From: Accumulibacter sp.
Lineage (GTDB): Bacteria > Pseudomonadota > Gammaproteobacteria > Burkholderiales > Rhodocyclaceae
Assembly: GCA_024235715.1 (NCBI GenBank)
Contig: JACKLW010000006.1
Location: 124,001-188,000, forward strand
DNA: 64,000 nucleotides
Direction: 5' to 3'
Below the pieces are notes generated by a model. That model saw nothing but the letters and a program-made list of their open reading frames with translations, was not told where the DNA came from and made no database searches. The translations under genes were made by a program, and so were the position numbers. Positions within the stretch are counted from its first letter, which is position 1, and each line of letters opens with the position of its first letter. This document shows positions 47,336 to 59,098 of this stretch, piece by piece.

Positions 47336-48553
47336 TTAGAACGAGTGACGCATACCAGCCAGGAAGGTGTTGTTGGTCTCGCCAAGGACGCCGGTGTTGA
47401 GGCTGTCCGGGGAGTTGCCTGTGCTCTTGTTCTGGTTCTTCACCCAGACGTAGCCGGTGTAGAGCGTCGTCCGCTTGGACAGGTTCGTTGTCCAGGCCAG
47501 CGCGGCGGATTGGCTCATGTTGTCGAGGCGATTGTTGGTGAGGTCGGCGTTGACGCCGGCGTTGTCCCACAATAGCTGACCATAGGTGATGTGGACGTTG
47601 CTCGCTGCCATGACCGGGATGACCGCACCGAGCGACCACACCGAGTTGTCAAGGTTGGCGATGTTCTTGTCGTTCTGCTGTTGCCACGAGCCCAACACCT
47701 TGACAACCTTGAAGTCGTAGCTGCCACCAACGTAGTACTCGTTGACGGCATCCCCGGTGCCATTTACCGTGAGTGTACCAGCACTATACGAGGAGTTGGG
47801 GAGCGTGACCACAGGACCGCCGTACGCGGCGTTAAACGGCAGCTTCGCGTAGGCGTCTACAACGCTCGTGCGGGACTGGTAGAGCACATCGAGGTTCAGC
47901 GGGCCGTTGGCGTAGTTGCCGCCAATACCCCACTTGCCATTATCTGAAGTGCTGTTGTTTACACCGGCTTCGCCGAAGCTGTAAATCGCCTTGGCGGTGA
48001 AGCCGCTCCAGTTCGGCGAGGTGTAGGTGATCGCGTTGTCCCAGCGGGCCGGGCTGTTAGGCGTGATGGTATTGCCAGCTTGGGCGCTCAGGAAAGACTG
48101 GGGCGAGAAGACAGCGCCACCGATGGCGTCGTTGTTCACCGTGGCAACATAGCCAGGTGCATATTGACGACCGAGGGCTACGGTACCGAGCTTGTCGCTG
48201 GAGAGGCCGACGAACTGCTGGCGGGCATTGAGGCCGCCGGTGGCGCCGACGCCGGAGTTGTTATCGATGTTCAGCGAGTACTCGAGGGTGAAGACTGCTT
48301 TCAGGCCGTTGCCCAGCGCTTCCGAACCCCTGAAGCCGAGACGCGAACCACTCAGCAGGCCGGATGCGATGCCACTGAAGGTGGGGTTACCGTTATTAGA
48401 TCCCAAGTTATTAACAAAATTTCTGTTGAGGTCGCCGCCGGAGCTGTAGACGTAGCCGGCGTCAGCAATACCGTACATGGTGACGTTGGTCTGGGCAAAA
48501 GCGGCGCCCGAGGCCAGGCCGGCAACGGCCAGTGCGATTAGTTTCTTTTGCAT
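47336..48553 (-). CDS. Gram-negative porin (general diffusion, trimeric), copy 2
   Basis: The 405-residue protein begins 'MQKKLIALAVAGLASGAAFAQTNV' and ends 'TNNTFLAGMRHSF', with terminal Phe. The strands match copy 1 ('GLKAVFTLEYSLNID', 'QQFVGLSSDKLGTVALGRQYAPG'). Loop regions differ ('AKLPFNAAYGGPVVTLPNSSYSAG'), so ion or solute selectivity may differ. It is co-oriented with copy 1, but each copy has its own terminator, so they are separate transcription units. Confidence 0.94.
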   Translation of the reverse strand: MQKKLIALAVAGLASGAAFAQTNVTMYGIADAGYVYSSGGDLNRNFVNNLGSNNGNPTFSGIASGLLSGSRLGFRGSEALGNGLKAVFTLEYSLNIDNNSGVGATGGLNARQQFVGLSSDKLGTVALGRQYAPGYVATVNNDAIGGAVFSPQSFLSAQAGNTITPNSPARWDNAITYTSPNWSGFTAKAIYSFGEAGVNNSTSDNGKWGIGGNYANGPLNLDVLYQSRTSVVDAYAKLPFNAAYGGPVVTLPNSSYSAGTLTVNGTGDAVNEYYVGGSYDFKVVKVLGSWQQQNDKNIANLDNSVWSLGAVIPVMAASNVHITYGQLLWDNAGVNADLTNNRLDNMSQSAALAWTTNLSKRTTLYTGYVWVKNQNKSTGNSPDSLNTGVLGETNNTFLAGMRHSF

Positions 48554-48640
48554 GGTGAATCTCCTCTAGATTTGCGATCAATGAATCCAACTGGTGCTTC
48601 ATCAAACCGGGCCTCTCGGTAAAGACGAGAAGTTGAGGGG

Positions 48641-48669
48641 ATTGTGGCAAACGCCGATAAGCGGGGCAA
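48641..48669 (-). promoter_or_regulatory. Candidate promoter of porin 2
   Basis: Minus strand: TTGCCC (48664-48669), 17 bases, CACAAT (48641-48646). It lies 87 bases before the start codon, giving a leader of about 80 bases. Confidence 0.48.
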
Positions 48670-48706
48670 GTTCCCCGAGTGCTTTAGTTGCCTGTTGTTG
48701 GAAGAG

Positions 48707-48724
48707 TGTTGGGTTTTTGCAACA
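48707..48724. promoter_or_regulatory. 18-bp motif upstream of porin 2
   Basis: The plus strand reads TGTTGGGTTTTTGCAACA, a dyad with TGTTG/CAACA ends. It is the counterpart of 47006-47023 and is placed 37 bases from the candidate -35 box. Confidence 0.5.
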
Positions 48725-48753
48725 GCCTGCCAATTTCGTTTCGCTGGCGGGGA

Positions 48754-49542
48754 TCAGGAGAACAGTGCAGCCAGAGCTTCACCAGGTTCGGCGGCACGCA
48801 TGAAGGCTTCGCCGACCAGGAAGGCATTGACGCCGTGGTCGCGCATCAAGGCGACGTCCGGGCCGGCGAGAATGCCGCTCTCGGTGACGACGATGCGATT
48901 TTCGGGGATTGAGGGCAGGAGTTCCAGTGTCGTCTGCAGGCTGACCTCGAAGCTGCGCAGGTTGCGATTGTTGATGCCGATCAGCGGCGTGTCGAGTTGC
49001 AGGGCGAGTTCGAGTTCCTGGCCATCGTGTACTTCGACGAGTATCGCCATTCCCAGCGCCCTGGCGATGGCCTCGAAATCGCGCATCGTGAACAGGTCGA
49101 GTGCGGCGGCGATCAGCAGGATCGCATCGGCGCCCATGGCGCGTGCTTCGTAGATCTGGTAGGCGTCCACCATGAAGTCCTTGCGCAGCACCGGCAGCGT
49201 GCAGGCAGCACGCGCGGCCTGCAGGAAAGCACGAGAACCCTGGAAGAACTGCCGGTCGGTGAGCACCGACAGGCAGGCCGCGCCGTGTCGCTGATAGCTG
49301 GCGGCGATCTCGGCCGGACGAAAGTCCGCACGCAACACGCCCCTGGACGGACTCGCCTTCTTGATTTCGGCGATCACCGCCGGCTGGGCGGCGGCAATCT
49401 CGCGCCGGATCGCGCCGACGAAGTCACGTGTCGGTGCTTGTTGTTCGGCGGCGGCGCAGATGCCGGCAAGCGGTATCTCGGCCTGGGCGGCGGCAACTTC
49501 TTCGCGCTTGACGGCCAGGATCCGCTTGAGGATGTCACTCAT
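48754..49542 (-). CDS. trpC: Indole-3-glycerol-phosphate synthase
   Basis: The 262-residue TIM barrel has '[16 protein letters not shown]', '[16 protein letters not shown]' (the phosphate/catalytic Lys region), '[15 protein letters not shown]', '[12 protein letters not shown]' and '[14 protein letters not shown]'. It converts carboxyphenylamino-deoxyribulose-5-P into indole-3-glycerol-P. It is monofunctional, with no TrpF part. Its start overlaps the Uma2 gene stop by four bases (ATGA), so it depends on translation of that inserted gene. Confidence 0.96.
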   Translation of the reverse strand: MSDILKRILAVKREEVAAAQAEIPLAGICAAAEQQAPTRDFVGAIRREIAAAQPAVIAEIKKASPSRGVLRADFRPAEIAASYQRHGAACLSVLTDRQFFQGSRAFLQAARAACTLPVLRKDFMVDAYQIYEARAMGADAILLIAAALDLFTMRDFEAIARALGMAILVEVHDGQELELALQLDTPLIGINNRNLRSFEVSLQTTLELLPSIPENRIVVTESGILAGPDVALMRDHGVNAFLVGEAFMRAAEPGEALAALFS

Positions 49543-50147
49543 GGCGGTGTCTCTGCCGCCGAAGGTGTTGCGCCGCTGGCGGTGGTTTCGGCGGTGTCTT
49601 CGAGCACTTCATCAACCGCGACCTGCAGCGCCAGGGACGCCAGTTCGACCGTGTCGCCCGGGCCATGCTCATGCAGTACCCAGTGATTCTCGGGGTCGCG
49701 GCGGAATACCTCGATTCGCTGTGCCGCAAGATCAATCAGAACGTATTCCTGCAAACTATCGAGCTTGCGATAGGCGGCGAACTTGCCGCCGCGGTCAAAG
49801 GCTGCTGTCGATTCGGAGAGCACTTCGGCGACCAGCAGCGCGTTGCTTACGTAGTCGGGTGTCAAGCGGTCACGCGGGTCGCAGGTGACAAGGATATCCG
49901 GATAGAAGAAGCAATCGGCGGCTTCGATGCGCGCCTTGACGGATTCGACGAAGACGCGACACGGACCGCCTCTAAGCGCCTGGCGCAAGATCGCGGCCAG
50001 GTTAAGCGTCGCGACGTTGTGCGACTGGCGCACGCCGACCATGGCAAACACCTCGCCGGCGACGTATTCGTGACGCTCTGGCTGTTCTTCTTCCCAGGCC
50101 AGGTAGGCGGCAGTGTCGAAGCGCTTCTCAGCTTGCGGGATGGCCAT
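49539..50147 (-). CDS. Uma2-family (PD-(D/E)xK) putative restriction endonuclease
   Basis: The 202-residue protein has the DUF820/Uma2 core. '[22 protein letters not shown]' is the conserved N-terminal part, '[12 protein letters not shown]' carries the metal-binding Asp, '[13 protein letters not shown]' the Glu-x-x motif and '[21 protein letters not shown]' the Lys. Uma2 genes are numerous in cyanobacteria and some proteobacteria, and their function is poorly known. It sits inside the trp cluster, 27 bases after trpD and overlapping trpC by four. The C-terminal ~25 residues are Thr/Ala-rich. It appears intact. Confidence 0.88.
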   Translation of the reverse strand: MAIPQAEKRFDTAAYLAWEEEQPERHEYVAGEVFAMVGVRQSHNVATLNLAAILRQALRGGPCRVFVESVKARIEAADCFFYPDILVTCDPRDRLTPDYVSNALLVAEVLSESTAAFDRGGKFAAYRKLDSLQEYVLIDLAAQRIEVFRRDPENHWVLHEHGPGDTVELASLALQVAVDEVLEDTAETTASGATPSAAETPP

Positions 50148-50174
50148 CGTTCGTTTCCCTTTCGCGGCTGTCGC

Positions 50175-51200
50175 TCAGGCGGAGAAGCCGCCCGTGAAGG
50201 CAACGAACTCGTCCAGCCGGGCGAGTGCCGCGCCCGAGGCGATCGCTTCGAAGGCGCGGTCGACCCCCTCGGCCAGGGATGCGGTCAGGCCGCTGACGTA
50301 GATGCTCGCGCCGGCGTTGAGGGCGACGATGTCACGTGCGGCGCCATTCCTGTTCTGCAGCGTGGCCAGCAACATCGCTTTCGACTCCTCGACGTTGCCG
50401 ACGCGCAGGACGCGCGGGTCGTGCACCGGCAGGTTGAACTGTTCGGGGTGAATCGTGTACTCGTCGATGCGGCCGTTTTTCAGTTCGCCGACCAGCGTCT
50501 CGCCGGAAATCGAGATTTCGTCGAGGCCTTCCCGGCCGAAGACGGTCAGCGCGTGCGCGCTGCCGAGGCGCTGCAGAACGCGCACCTGGATTCCGACCAG
50601 GTCGGCATGGAAGACGCCGAGCACCTGATTCGCCGCGCCGGCCGGATTGGTCAGCGGGCCGAGAATGTTGAACAGCGTGCGTATGCCGAGTTCGCGGCGC
50701 ACCGGCGCCGCGTGCTTCATCGCGTTGTGGTGATTCGGTGCGAACATGAAACCGATGCCGACCTCATCGATGCACTGCCCGACCTGTTCGGGCGTGAGGT
50801 TGATATTCACGCCGAGCGCTTCGAGAACGTCGGCACTGCCCGACTGCGAAGAAACCGAACGTCCGCCGTGCTTGGCGACGCGTGCGCCGGCGGCGGCGGC
50901 AACGAACATTGCGGCGGTGGAGATATTGAAAGTCTGCGCCCCGTCACCGCCGGTGCCGCAGGTGTCAACCAGCCGCGAGCGATCGCTGACCAGCACCTTG
51001 GTCGACAGTTCGCGCATGACTTCGGCTGCGGCCGCGATCTCGCCGATCGTCTCCTTCTTGACACGCAGGCCGGTGATGATCGCGGCGATCATCACCGGCG
51101 TCACCTCGCCGCCCATGATCTGGCGCATCAGGGAGACCATTTCGTCGTGAAAGATTTCGCGATGTTCGATGACTCGCGCCAGCGCGTCCTGTGCTTTCAT
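50175..51200 (-). CDS. trpD: Anthranilate phosphoribosyltransferase
   Basis: The 341-residue protein has an N-terminal helical cap ('[21 protein letters not shown]'), '[19 protein letters not shown]' as the PRPP-binding site, '[22 protein letters not shown]' and '[18 protein letters not shown]'. It joins anthranilate to PRPP. It overlaps trpG by four bases (ATGA). It is monofunctional, since TrpG is separate. Confidence 0.97.
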   Translation of the reverse strand: MKAQDALARVIEHREIFHDEMVSLMRQIMGGEVTPVMIAAIITGLRVKKETIGEIAAAAEVMRELSTKVLVSDRSRLVDTCGTGGDGAQTFNISTAAMFVAAAAGARVAKHGGRSVSSQSGSADVLEALGVNINLTPEQVGQCIDEVGIGFMFAPNHHNAMKHAAPVRRELGIRTLFNILGPLTNPAGAANQVLGVFHADLVGIQVRVLQRLGSAHALTVFGREGLDEISISGETLVGELKNGRIDEYTIHPEQFNLPVHDPRVLRVGNVEESKAMLLATLQNRNGAARDIVALNAGASIYVSGLTASLAEGVDRAFEAIASGAALARLDEFVAFTGGFSA

Positions 51201-51769
51201 TTGCCGTGCTCCTCAAGGAAGTTCTTCAACAGATCGTGGCCGCGTTCGGTAAGAATCGATTCCGGGTGAAACTGGACGCCCTCGACGGCCAGGCTGCGGT
51301 GACGCAGGCCCATGATCTCCCCGTCATCGGTCCAGGCGGTGATCTCCAGGCAGTCCGGCAGGGAACGGCGCTCGACCGCCAGCGAATGGTAGCGCGTGCA
51401 GGTCAGGGGATTCGGCAGGCCGCGGAACACCCCCTGATCGGTATGGTGCACCGGCGATACCTTGCCGTGCATCAACCTGTGGGCATGCACCACGCGGCCG
51501 CCGAAGGCCTCTCCGATCGCCTGGTGGCCGAGGCATACGCCGAGCAGCGGAATCCGGCCGGCAAACTCGCGGATCGCCGCCAGCGAGATTCCCGCCTGGC
51601 CCGGCGTACAGGGGCCCGGAGAAATGACCAGCAGGGCAGGGGCGAGACGAGCAATCTCGGCGACGCTGATGGCGTCATTGCGGAACACCCTGACCTCCTG
51701 CCCCAGCTCGCCAAAATACTGGACAAGGTTGTAGGTGAAGGAGTCGTAGTTGTCGATCATCAACAGCAT
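51197..51769 (-). CDS. trpG: Anthranilate synthase glutamine amidotransferase component
   Basis: The 190-residue class I amidotransferase has '[23 protein letters not shown]', '[12 protein letters not shown]', the nucleophile Cys in '[18 protein letters not shown]' and '[12 protein letters not shown]' with the His/Glu of the triad. It supplies ammonia to TrpE, encoded 3 kb away on the same strand beyond hsp20-lon. Some bacteria use the same protein for p-aminobenzoate synthesis. It is the first gene of trpG-trpD-uma2-trpC, with a candidate promoter upstream. Confidence 0.96.
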   Translation of the reverse strand: MLLMIDNYDSFTYNLVQYFGELGQEVRVFRNDAISVAEIARLAPALLVISPGPCTPGQAGISLAAIREFAGRIPLLGVCLGHQAIGEAFGGRVVHAHRLMHGKVSPVHHTDQGVFRGLPNPLTCTRYHSLAVERRSLPDCLEITAWTDDGEIMGLRHRSLAVEGVQFHPESILTERGHDLLKNFLEEHGK

Positions 51770-51882
51770 GCAGAGCCTACCTCTTGACTGATCAGGCTGG
51801 CGCCTGCCATGCCGTCGATTGATACCCGCTGCCTTGCGCCTGCTGGAGGGGGATCGCTACTTGCGGCAACGGTAAAGCGCTG

Positions 51883-51911
51883 ATTATCGCGCGTGCGCCC
51901 GGTCAGCTCAA
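51883..51911 (-). promoter_or_regulatory. Candidate promoter of trpGDC
   Basis: Minus strand: TTGAGC (51906-51911), a 17-base spacer and GATAAT (51883-51888). It gives a leader of about 110 bases before trpG. Such a promoter is needed because the hsp20-lon insertion cuts trpG off from trpE. Confidence 0.5.
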
Positions 51912-52068
51912 GTTTCCTGGCAAGGGCAAGTGTCCTGAGCGGTATGCTCGTCGGCTCGACCGATCGCCGCCACCGCCGACACGGCAGCTGGCGCGTTCGG
52001 CACAGCAGGCTATACTCAGCGGGTCGATCGAGGGCGAGCACTTGTCTTTCCGGAAAAGGATGCAGGCT

Positions 52069-52479
52069 ATGAGATCCCGTGACCGAAGTTTCTGGGTGTG
52101 GGCTGAGGCGCTTGATCTTCTGCAGGGCGGCGAGCGCCTGCAACGACAGGGCTTCATGGTAAAGACCGTGCCCTCGGCGCCGTGCTGGGAACCGTCGGTC
52201 GATCTCTACGAGAACGGCGACGAGCTGACCCTGCTGGTCGCATTGCCAGGCGTCAGTGCCCGGCAGGTCGAAGTGGCCCTCGAAGAAGCGGGCCTGGTCG
52301 TGCGCGGCGAGCGGCCGATGCCTTCGGTTTGCCAGCGCGCGGCCATTCACCGCCTTGAAATCCCCTATGGCCGTTTCGAGCGCCGGATTGCGCTGCCCCC
52401 GGGAAGCTACCGCTTGCATGAACAGCTTCTGGAAAACGGCTTTCTGATAGTGGTCCTGCGTCAACCCGGACAAGGATAA
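52069..52479 (+). CDS. Small heat-shock protein (Hsp20 / alpha-crystallin type)
   Basis: The 136-residue protein has a short N-terminal arm and an alpha-crystallin domain ('PSVDLYENGDELTLLVALPGVSARQVEVALEE', then 'GLVVRGERP', 'IPYGRFERRIALPPGSY', 'LENGFLIVVLRQPG'). The A-x-x-x-n-G-v-L motif of sHSPs is modified here to 'LENGFLIVVL'. It should hold unfolding proteins without ATP. ATG 52069 has AAAAGGA eight bases upstream; earlier in-frame starts at 52042 and 52060 are less likely. lon follows after four bases. Confidence 0.87.
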   Translation: MRSRDRSFWVWAEALDLLQGGERLQRQGFMVKTVPSAPCWEPSVDLYENGDELTLLVALPGVSARQVEVALEEAGLVVRGERPMPSVCQRAAIHRLEIPYGRFERRIALPPGSYRLHEQLLENGFLIVVLRQPGQG

Positions 52480-52483
52480 GCGC

Positions 52484-54916
<2,433 letters not shown>

Positions 54917-54934
54917 CCGCTGGCGCCTGGCCGG

Positions 54935-56407
54935 CTACAGGCGGGTGTCGAGTCCATGCTCGGCGAGTTCGGCAGCACGCAGCACGGCCTGGGCCTTGTT
55001 CTGGGTTTCCTGCCATTCCGAAGCCGGATCCGAGTCAGCGACGATGCCGGCGCCGGCCTGCACGTGCAATTGGCCGTCCTTGACGATGGCGGTGCGGATG
55101 GCGATCGCCAGGTCCATGTCGCCATTGAAGCCCAGGTGACCGACTGCGCCGGCGTAGATGCCGCGCTTGACCGGTTCCAGCTCGTCGATGATCTCCATCG
55201 CCCGGACTTTTGCAGCGCCCGAGACGGTTCCTGCCGGGAAGGTGGCCTTGAGCACGTCGAAGGCGTTCAGCTCGGGCCGCAGCCGGGCTTCGACGTTGGA
55301 TACGATGTGCATGACGTGCGAGTAGCGCTCGACGATCATGTTCTCGGTCAGCTTGATGCTGCCGACACGCGCGACGCGCCCGGCGTCGTTGCGGCCGAGG
55401 TCGAGGAGCTGCACGTGTTCGGCACGCTCCTTCTCGTCGGCCAGCAATTCGTCGGCGAGCGCCTGGTCTTCGTCGAAGGAGACGCCGCGCCGGCGGGTGC
55501 CGGCAATCGGCCGCACGGTCACCGTGTCGCCTTCGAGGCGGACGAGGATTTCCGGCGAAGCGCCGACGACGTGAAAGTCCTCGAAGTCGAAATAGAACAT
55601 GTACGGCGACGGATTGAGCGAGCGCAGAGAGCGGTACAGGGCCATCGGGCTGGCGGCGAGCGGCTTGCTCATGCGCTGTGAAAGGACGACCTGCATGATG
55701 TCGCCTTCGGTGATGTAGCGCTTGGCCTTGACTACCGCCTGCTTGTACTGTGTCTCACCGAACATCGACGTCGCTGCTTGCGAGGGCTGCGGCTTCTCGG
55801 CAGGGATGTTCACCGGTTCGCGCAACCTGGCCAGCAGTTCCCTGAGTCGCGTCTGCGCCTTCTGGTAGGCGCCGGGGACCCCTGGTTCCGCGTAGACGAT
55901 CAGCGTCAGCTTGCCCGACAGGTTGTCGACCACGGCAATCTCTTCGGAGAGCAGGAGGACGATATCGGGAATGCCGAGGTCGTCAGGTTTTTGCGAGCGC
56001 GTCAGACGCGTCTCGATGTAGCGAACGGTGTCGTAGCCGAAACAGCCCACCAGGCCGCCGCAGAAGCGGGGCAGGCCGGTCGTCGGCGCGGCACGAAAAC
56101 GTTGCATGTACTTGGCGATGAAATCAAGCGGATTGGTGTCGTCTTCGCGTTCGGCAATGCGATTGCCGTTCAGTACCAGGACCTGGTGTGCGTTGACGAC
56201 GATTCGCGTCGGGCTGGCCAGGCCGATGATCGAGTAGCGTCCGAAGCGCTCGCCGCCCTGCACCGACTCAAGCAGGTAGGTGTACGGCCCGTTGGCCAGC
56301 TTCAGGTAGATCGACAGCGGGGTGTCGAGATCGGCAAAGGTTTCGAGCGTCACCGGGATGCGGTTGTAGCCTTCGGCAGCCAGCCGATTGAAATACGCTG
56401 CGCTCAT
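54935..56407 (-). CDS. trpE: Anthranilate synthase component I
   Basis: The 490-residue protein has an N-terminal regulatory domain ('TPLSIYLKLANGPYTYLLESVQGGERFGRYS' contains the LLESxxGG Trp-feedback element). The chorismate-binding domain has 'GDIMQVVLSQRM', 'NPSPYMFYFDFEDFHVVGASPEILVR', 'PIAGTRRRG', 'DLGRNDAGRVAR' and 'FPAGTVSGAAKVRAMEII'. With TrpG it makes anthranilate from chorismate. ATG 56407 has TGGAG five bases upstream. A small hairpin (56473-56490) lies in the leader, but there is no Trp-rich leader peptide. It converges on lon with 18 bases between. Confidence 0.97.
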   Translation of the reverse strand: MSAAYFNRLAAEGYNRIPVTLETFADLDTPLSIYLKLANGPYTYLLESVQGGERFGRYSIIGLASPTRIVVNAHQVLVLNGNRIAEREDDTNPLDFIAKYMQRFRAAPTTGLPRFCGGLVGCFGYDTVRYIETRLTRSQKPDDLGIPDIVLLLSEEIAVVDNLSGKLTLIVYAEPGVPGAYQKAQTRLRELLARLREPVNIPAEKPQPSQAATSMFGETQYKQAVVKAKRYITEGDIMQVVLSQRMSKPLAASPMALYRSLRSLNPSPYMFYFDFEDFHVVGASPEILVRLEGDTVTVRPIAGTRRRGVSFDEDQALADELLADEKERAEHVQLLDLGRNDAGRVARVGSIKLTENMIVERYSHVMHIVSNVEARLRPELNAFDVLKATFPAGTVSGAAKVRAMEIIDELEPVKRGIYAGAVGHLGFNGDMDLAIAIRTAIVKDGQLHVQAGAGIVADSDPASEWQETQNKAQAVLRAAELAEHGLDTRL

Positions 56408-56575
56408 GAGAACTCCACAAGAAAACACTGCTGGAACGAATGCACACCGGACGGATGTACACACCGGGGTGGGGCAGCGGCAACGCTGCCAGGCATGTCT
56501 ACCGGCGCCAGGGGCGCCAGGGCCATGCCTCCGCCCGGCTGGCGGGCGGCGTGTGCGGTCGGTTGTCGAGTGTGT

Positions 56576-57259
56576 TCATGCGTGGCTGACGCGCAGGGCG
56601 GCTTCTGCGAGGCTGTCGACTATACCATCGCAGGCCAGGTCGCTCACTCCGCGCCCTTCGTTGTAGCCATAGGGCACCAGGAAAACGTGGCAGCACGCAG
56701 CCCGTCCGGCGTGAAAGTCGTGCACCGAATCGCCGATCATCAGGACGTCGGCAGGCGAAGCGCCGAGGCGGCCGCTGGCCCAGATCAACGGCATCGGGTC
56801 GGGCTTCGGGCGCGGCAGGACGTCGCCGCTTACCACGACGTCGAAGAACGGCGCCAGACCGACATGTTCGAGGAGTGGCACGGAGAAGGCCTGCGCCTTG
56901 TTGGTGATCACCCCGAGCGGCAGGTGCAGCGCGCGGAATGCTTCGAGGCCTTCGCGGACGCCCGGGAAGAGGAGGGCGTGCCGGCCATTGGCGCGGGCGT
57001 AGTGGTGCCGGAAGCTGTCCAGCGCTGCGCTGGGCGGTGGCGCCGGGTCCTCGGCGGCGACCATGGTCCCGGCCAGGACACGCTTGACGAGATTGGGAAT
57101 GCCGCGCCCGACATAGCTGCGTACTGCGGCCACTTCGACGCCTGGCCGACCGAGGTCGCCGAGCATGGCGTTGGCCGCTGCATGCAGGTCGAGTACGGTG
57201 TCGAGCAGCGTGCCGTCCAGATCGAAGAGCACGGCGCGGACGGCGAGCGGCGCGGCCAT
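56576..57259 (-). CDS. gph: Phosphoglycolate phosphatase
   Basis: The 227-residue HAD hydrolase has motif I 'VLFDLDGTLLDTV', motif II 'GVITNKAQ', and motif III/IV 'PKPDPMPLIWA' plus 'VLMIGDSVHDFHAG'. It removes the phosphate from 2-phosphoglycolate formed by DNA repair. The ATG overlaps the rpe stop by one base. The rpe-gph-trpE order is common in proteobacteria. Confidence 0.93.
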   Translation of the reverse strand: MAAPLAVRAVLFDLDGTLLDTVLDLHAAANAMLGDLGRPGVEVAAVRSYVGRGIPNLVKRVLAGTMVAAEDPAPPPSAALDSFRHHYARANGRHALLFPGVREGLEAFRALHLPLGVITNKAQAFSVPLLEHVGLAPFFDVVVSGDVLPRPKPDPMPLIWASGRLGASPADVLMIGDSVHDFHAGRAACCHVFLVPYGYNEGRGVSDLACDGIVDSLAEAALRVSHA

Positions 57260-57948
57260 CAGCTGGCCGCCAGCTCGGCGCGCAGTGCTGCGATCACCGA
57301 ATCGTAGCGGTTGGCATCGGCATCCCGGCCGGCGCCGAAGACGGCCGAACCGGCGACGAAGGCGTCGGCGCCGGCCGCGGCGATCCCGGCGATATTGTCA
57401 ACCTTGACGCCGCCGTCGACTTCGAGCCGGATGCAGCGTCCACTCTCGCGCTGGTAGGCGTCGATGCGGGCGCGCGCTGCGCGCAGCTTGGCCAGCGTCG
57501 AGGAAATGAACGTCTGGCCGCCAAAGCCCGGGTTGACGCTCATCAGCAGGACGATATCGAGCTTGTCCATGACGTGGTCCATGTAGTGCAGCGGCGTCGC
57601 CGGGTTGAAGACCAGGCCGGCCTGGCAGCCGTTCTCACGGATCAGCGCCAGCGTGCGGTCGACGTGCTCCGAAGCCTCGGGGTGAAAGGTAATGATGTTG
57701 GCGCCCGCCTTGGCGAAGTCGGGGATGATCCGGTCGACGGGTTTGACCATCAGGTGGACGTCGATCGGGGCCTCGGTCAGTGGCCGGATCGCCGCGCAGA
57801 CCAGCGGACCGATGGTCAGGTTCGGCACATAATGGTTGTCCATGACATCGAAGTGAATCCAGTCCGCGCCGGAAGCGAGCACGTTGACCACTTCGTCGCC
57901 AAGCCTGGCGAAATCGGCAGAAAGAATACTGGGCGCTATGACGTGCAT
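57259..57948 (-). CDS. rpe: Ribulose-phosphate 3-epimerase
   Basis: The 229-residue TIM barrel starts '[20 protein letters not shown]' and has the metal/catalytic '[19 protein letters not shown]', 'HLMVKPVD', 'ITFHPEAS', '[13 protein letters not shown]' and '[10 protein letters not shown]'. It interconverts ribulose-5-P and xylulose-5-P. It is divergent from apaG. No promoter was clearly identified in the 162-base gap. Confidence 0.97.
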   Translation of the reverse strand: MHVIAPSILSADFARLGDEVVNVLASGADWIHFDVMDNHYVPNLTIGPLVCAAIRPLTEAPIDVHLMVKPVDRIIPDFAKAGANIITFHPEASEHVDRTLALIRENGCQAGLVFNPATPLHYMDHVMDKLDIVLLMSVNPGFGGQTFISSTLAKLRAARARIDAYQRESGRCIRLEVDGGVKVDNIAGIAAAGADAFVAGSAVFGAGRDADANRYDSVIAALRAELAAS

Positions 57949-58110
57949 GAGCGGGATCGGCGAGGAGGGAGAGGCCGTATTCTACCGCGGAAAAGCGGTG
58001 ACGCAGGCGGCGCTCGCGCCCGGCGAGCTGTTCTGCCTTGCCAACGGGCTTGTCAGCATGCGCGCTTTGGTGTGCAATGCCGGTTCTGATCGCCCCGACA
58101 TCGAGCAACC

Positions 58111-58494
58111 ATGGCCGAAAGCAAGAAATACGAAATCGCAGTCAGCGCCGTCCCGCAGTACATCGCCGAGCAGTCGGATCCAGCCAATGACAGCTACGTC
58201 TTTGCCTATACGATCACCCTCGAGAACGTGGGGACCGTAGCCGCGCAGTTGATCTCGCGGCACTGGATCATTACCGATGCCAGTGGCGAGGTGCAGGAGG
58301 TGCGCGGGCTGGGCGTCGTCGGCCGGCAGCCCTTGCTGCAGCCGGGCGAGAAGTTCGAATACACCAGCGGCTGCCAACTTGAAACGCCGGTCGGCACGAT
58401 GCGCGGCAGCTACCAGATGACCGCGGTGGACGGCAGGCAGTTCGACGCGGAAATTCGCGAGTTCACCCTGGCGGTGCCGCGCGTTCTGCATTGA
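58111..58494 (+). CDS. apaG: ApaG protein
   Basis: The 127-residue protein has the ApaG fold signatures 'SDPANDSYVFAYTITLENVG', 'QLISRHWIITDASG', 'VRGLGVVGRQPLLQPGEKFEYTSG' and 'PVGTMRGSYQM'. Length and motifs are standard. It may act in Co2+/Mg2+ homeostasis or phosphate binding; the molecular role is not settled. The gene is divergent from rpe and precedes the methyltransferase gene by ten bases. Confidence 0.95.
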   Translation: MAESKKYEIAVSAVPQYIAEQSDPANDSYVFAYTITLENVGTVAAQLISRHWIITDASGEVQEVRGLGVVGRQPLLQPGEKFEYTSGCQLETPVGTMRGSYQMTAVDGRQFDAEIREFTLAVPRVLH

Positions 58495-58504
58495 GTCGCC
58501 GCTG

Positions 58505-59098
58505 TTGAGCCTCAGGCACAGCTACACCCTTATCTCGCCTTTTTACGATGCGGCGCTTGCCGCGGCAACCCGCGCCACGCGTGCACGCAGCCTGGCCGGG
58601 CTGCCCGTGGCGCCGGCGCGGGTGTTGTTGAGTGGCGTCGGAACCGGCCTCGATCTGCCGCTGCTGCCGGCGCAGCACCGCTATACCGGTATCGACCTGA
58701 CACAGGCCATGCTGCGGCGCGCCGTGCCGCGCGCGGGGCAACTCGATTTCCGCTGCGTGCAGGGTGATGCGCAGCGCCTGCCTTTTGCCGACGGCAGTTT
58801 CGAACACGCGGTTCTGCACCTGATCCTCGCCGTCGTGCCCGATCCGGTGGCCTGCCTGTGCGAGACGGCGCGCGTGCTGGCCCCCGGAGGCCAGGTGCTG
58901 ATCTTCGACAAGTTTCTGCAGCCGGGGCGGCGAGCGCCTCTGCGGCGACTGCTCAACCCGCTGCTGCGCCGTATCGCGACGCGGCTCGACGTGGTTTTCG
59001 AAGACGTGCTCGCAGAAGTCCCGCAACTGATCGTCGAGAGCGACCGGTCGGCGCTGGCCGCAGGCTGGTTTCGACTGATTCGTCTGCAGCGGGTCTAG
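58505..59098 (+). CDS. Class I SAM-dependent methyltransferase
   Basis: The 197-residue protein is a UbiE/COQ5-like methyltransferase. Motif I is '[16 protein letters not shown]', with an Asp in '[11 protein letters not shown]' and '[28 protein letters not shown]'. Gly-to-Ser variation in motif I (LLSGVGTG) is unusual. The substrate is unknown; it might be a quinone or phospholipid precursor. The TTG start at 58505 lacks a strong ribosome site, so a later start is possible. It overlaps the argJ end by four bases. Confidence 0.82.
   Translation: MSLRHSYTLISPFYDAALAAATRATRARSLAGLPVAPARVLLSGVGTGLDLPLLPAQHRYTGIDLTQAMLRRAVPRAGQLDFRCVQGDAQRLPFADGSFEHAVLHLILAVVPDPVACLCETARVLAPGGQVLIFDKFLQPGRRAPLRRLLNPLLRRIATRLDVVFEDVLAEVPQLIVESDRSALAAGWFRLIRLQRV

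Noticed and set aside
56473..56490. Hairpin GGCAGCG-4-CGCTGCC in the trpE leader, considered as a Trp attenuator
   Set aside because: No T run follows it and the short upstream reading frame contains no tryptophan codons, so an attenuator is not supported.
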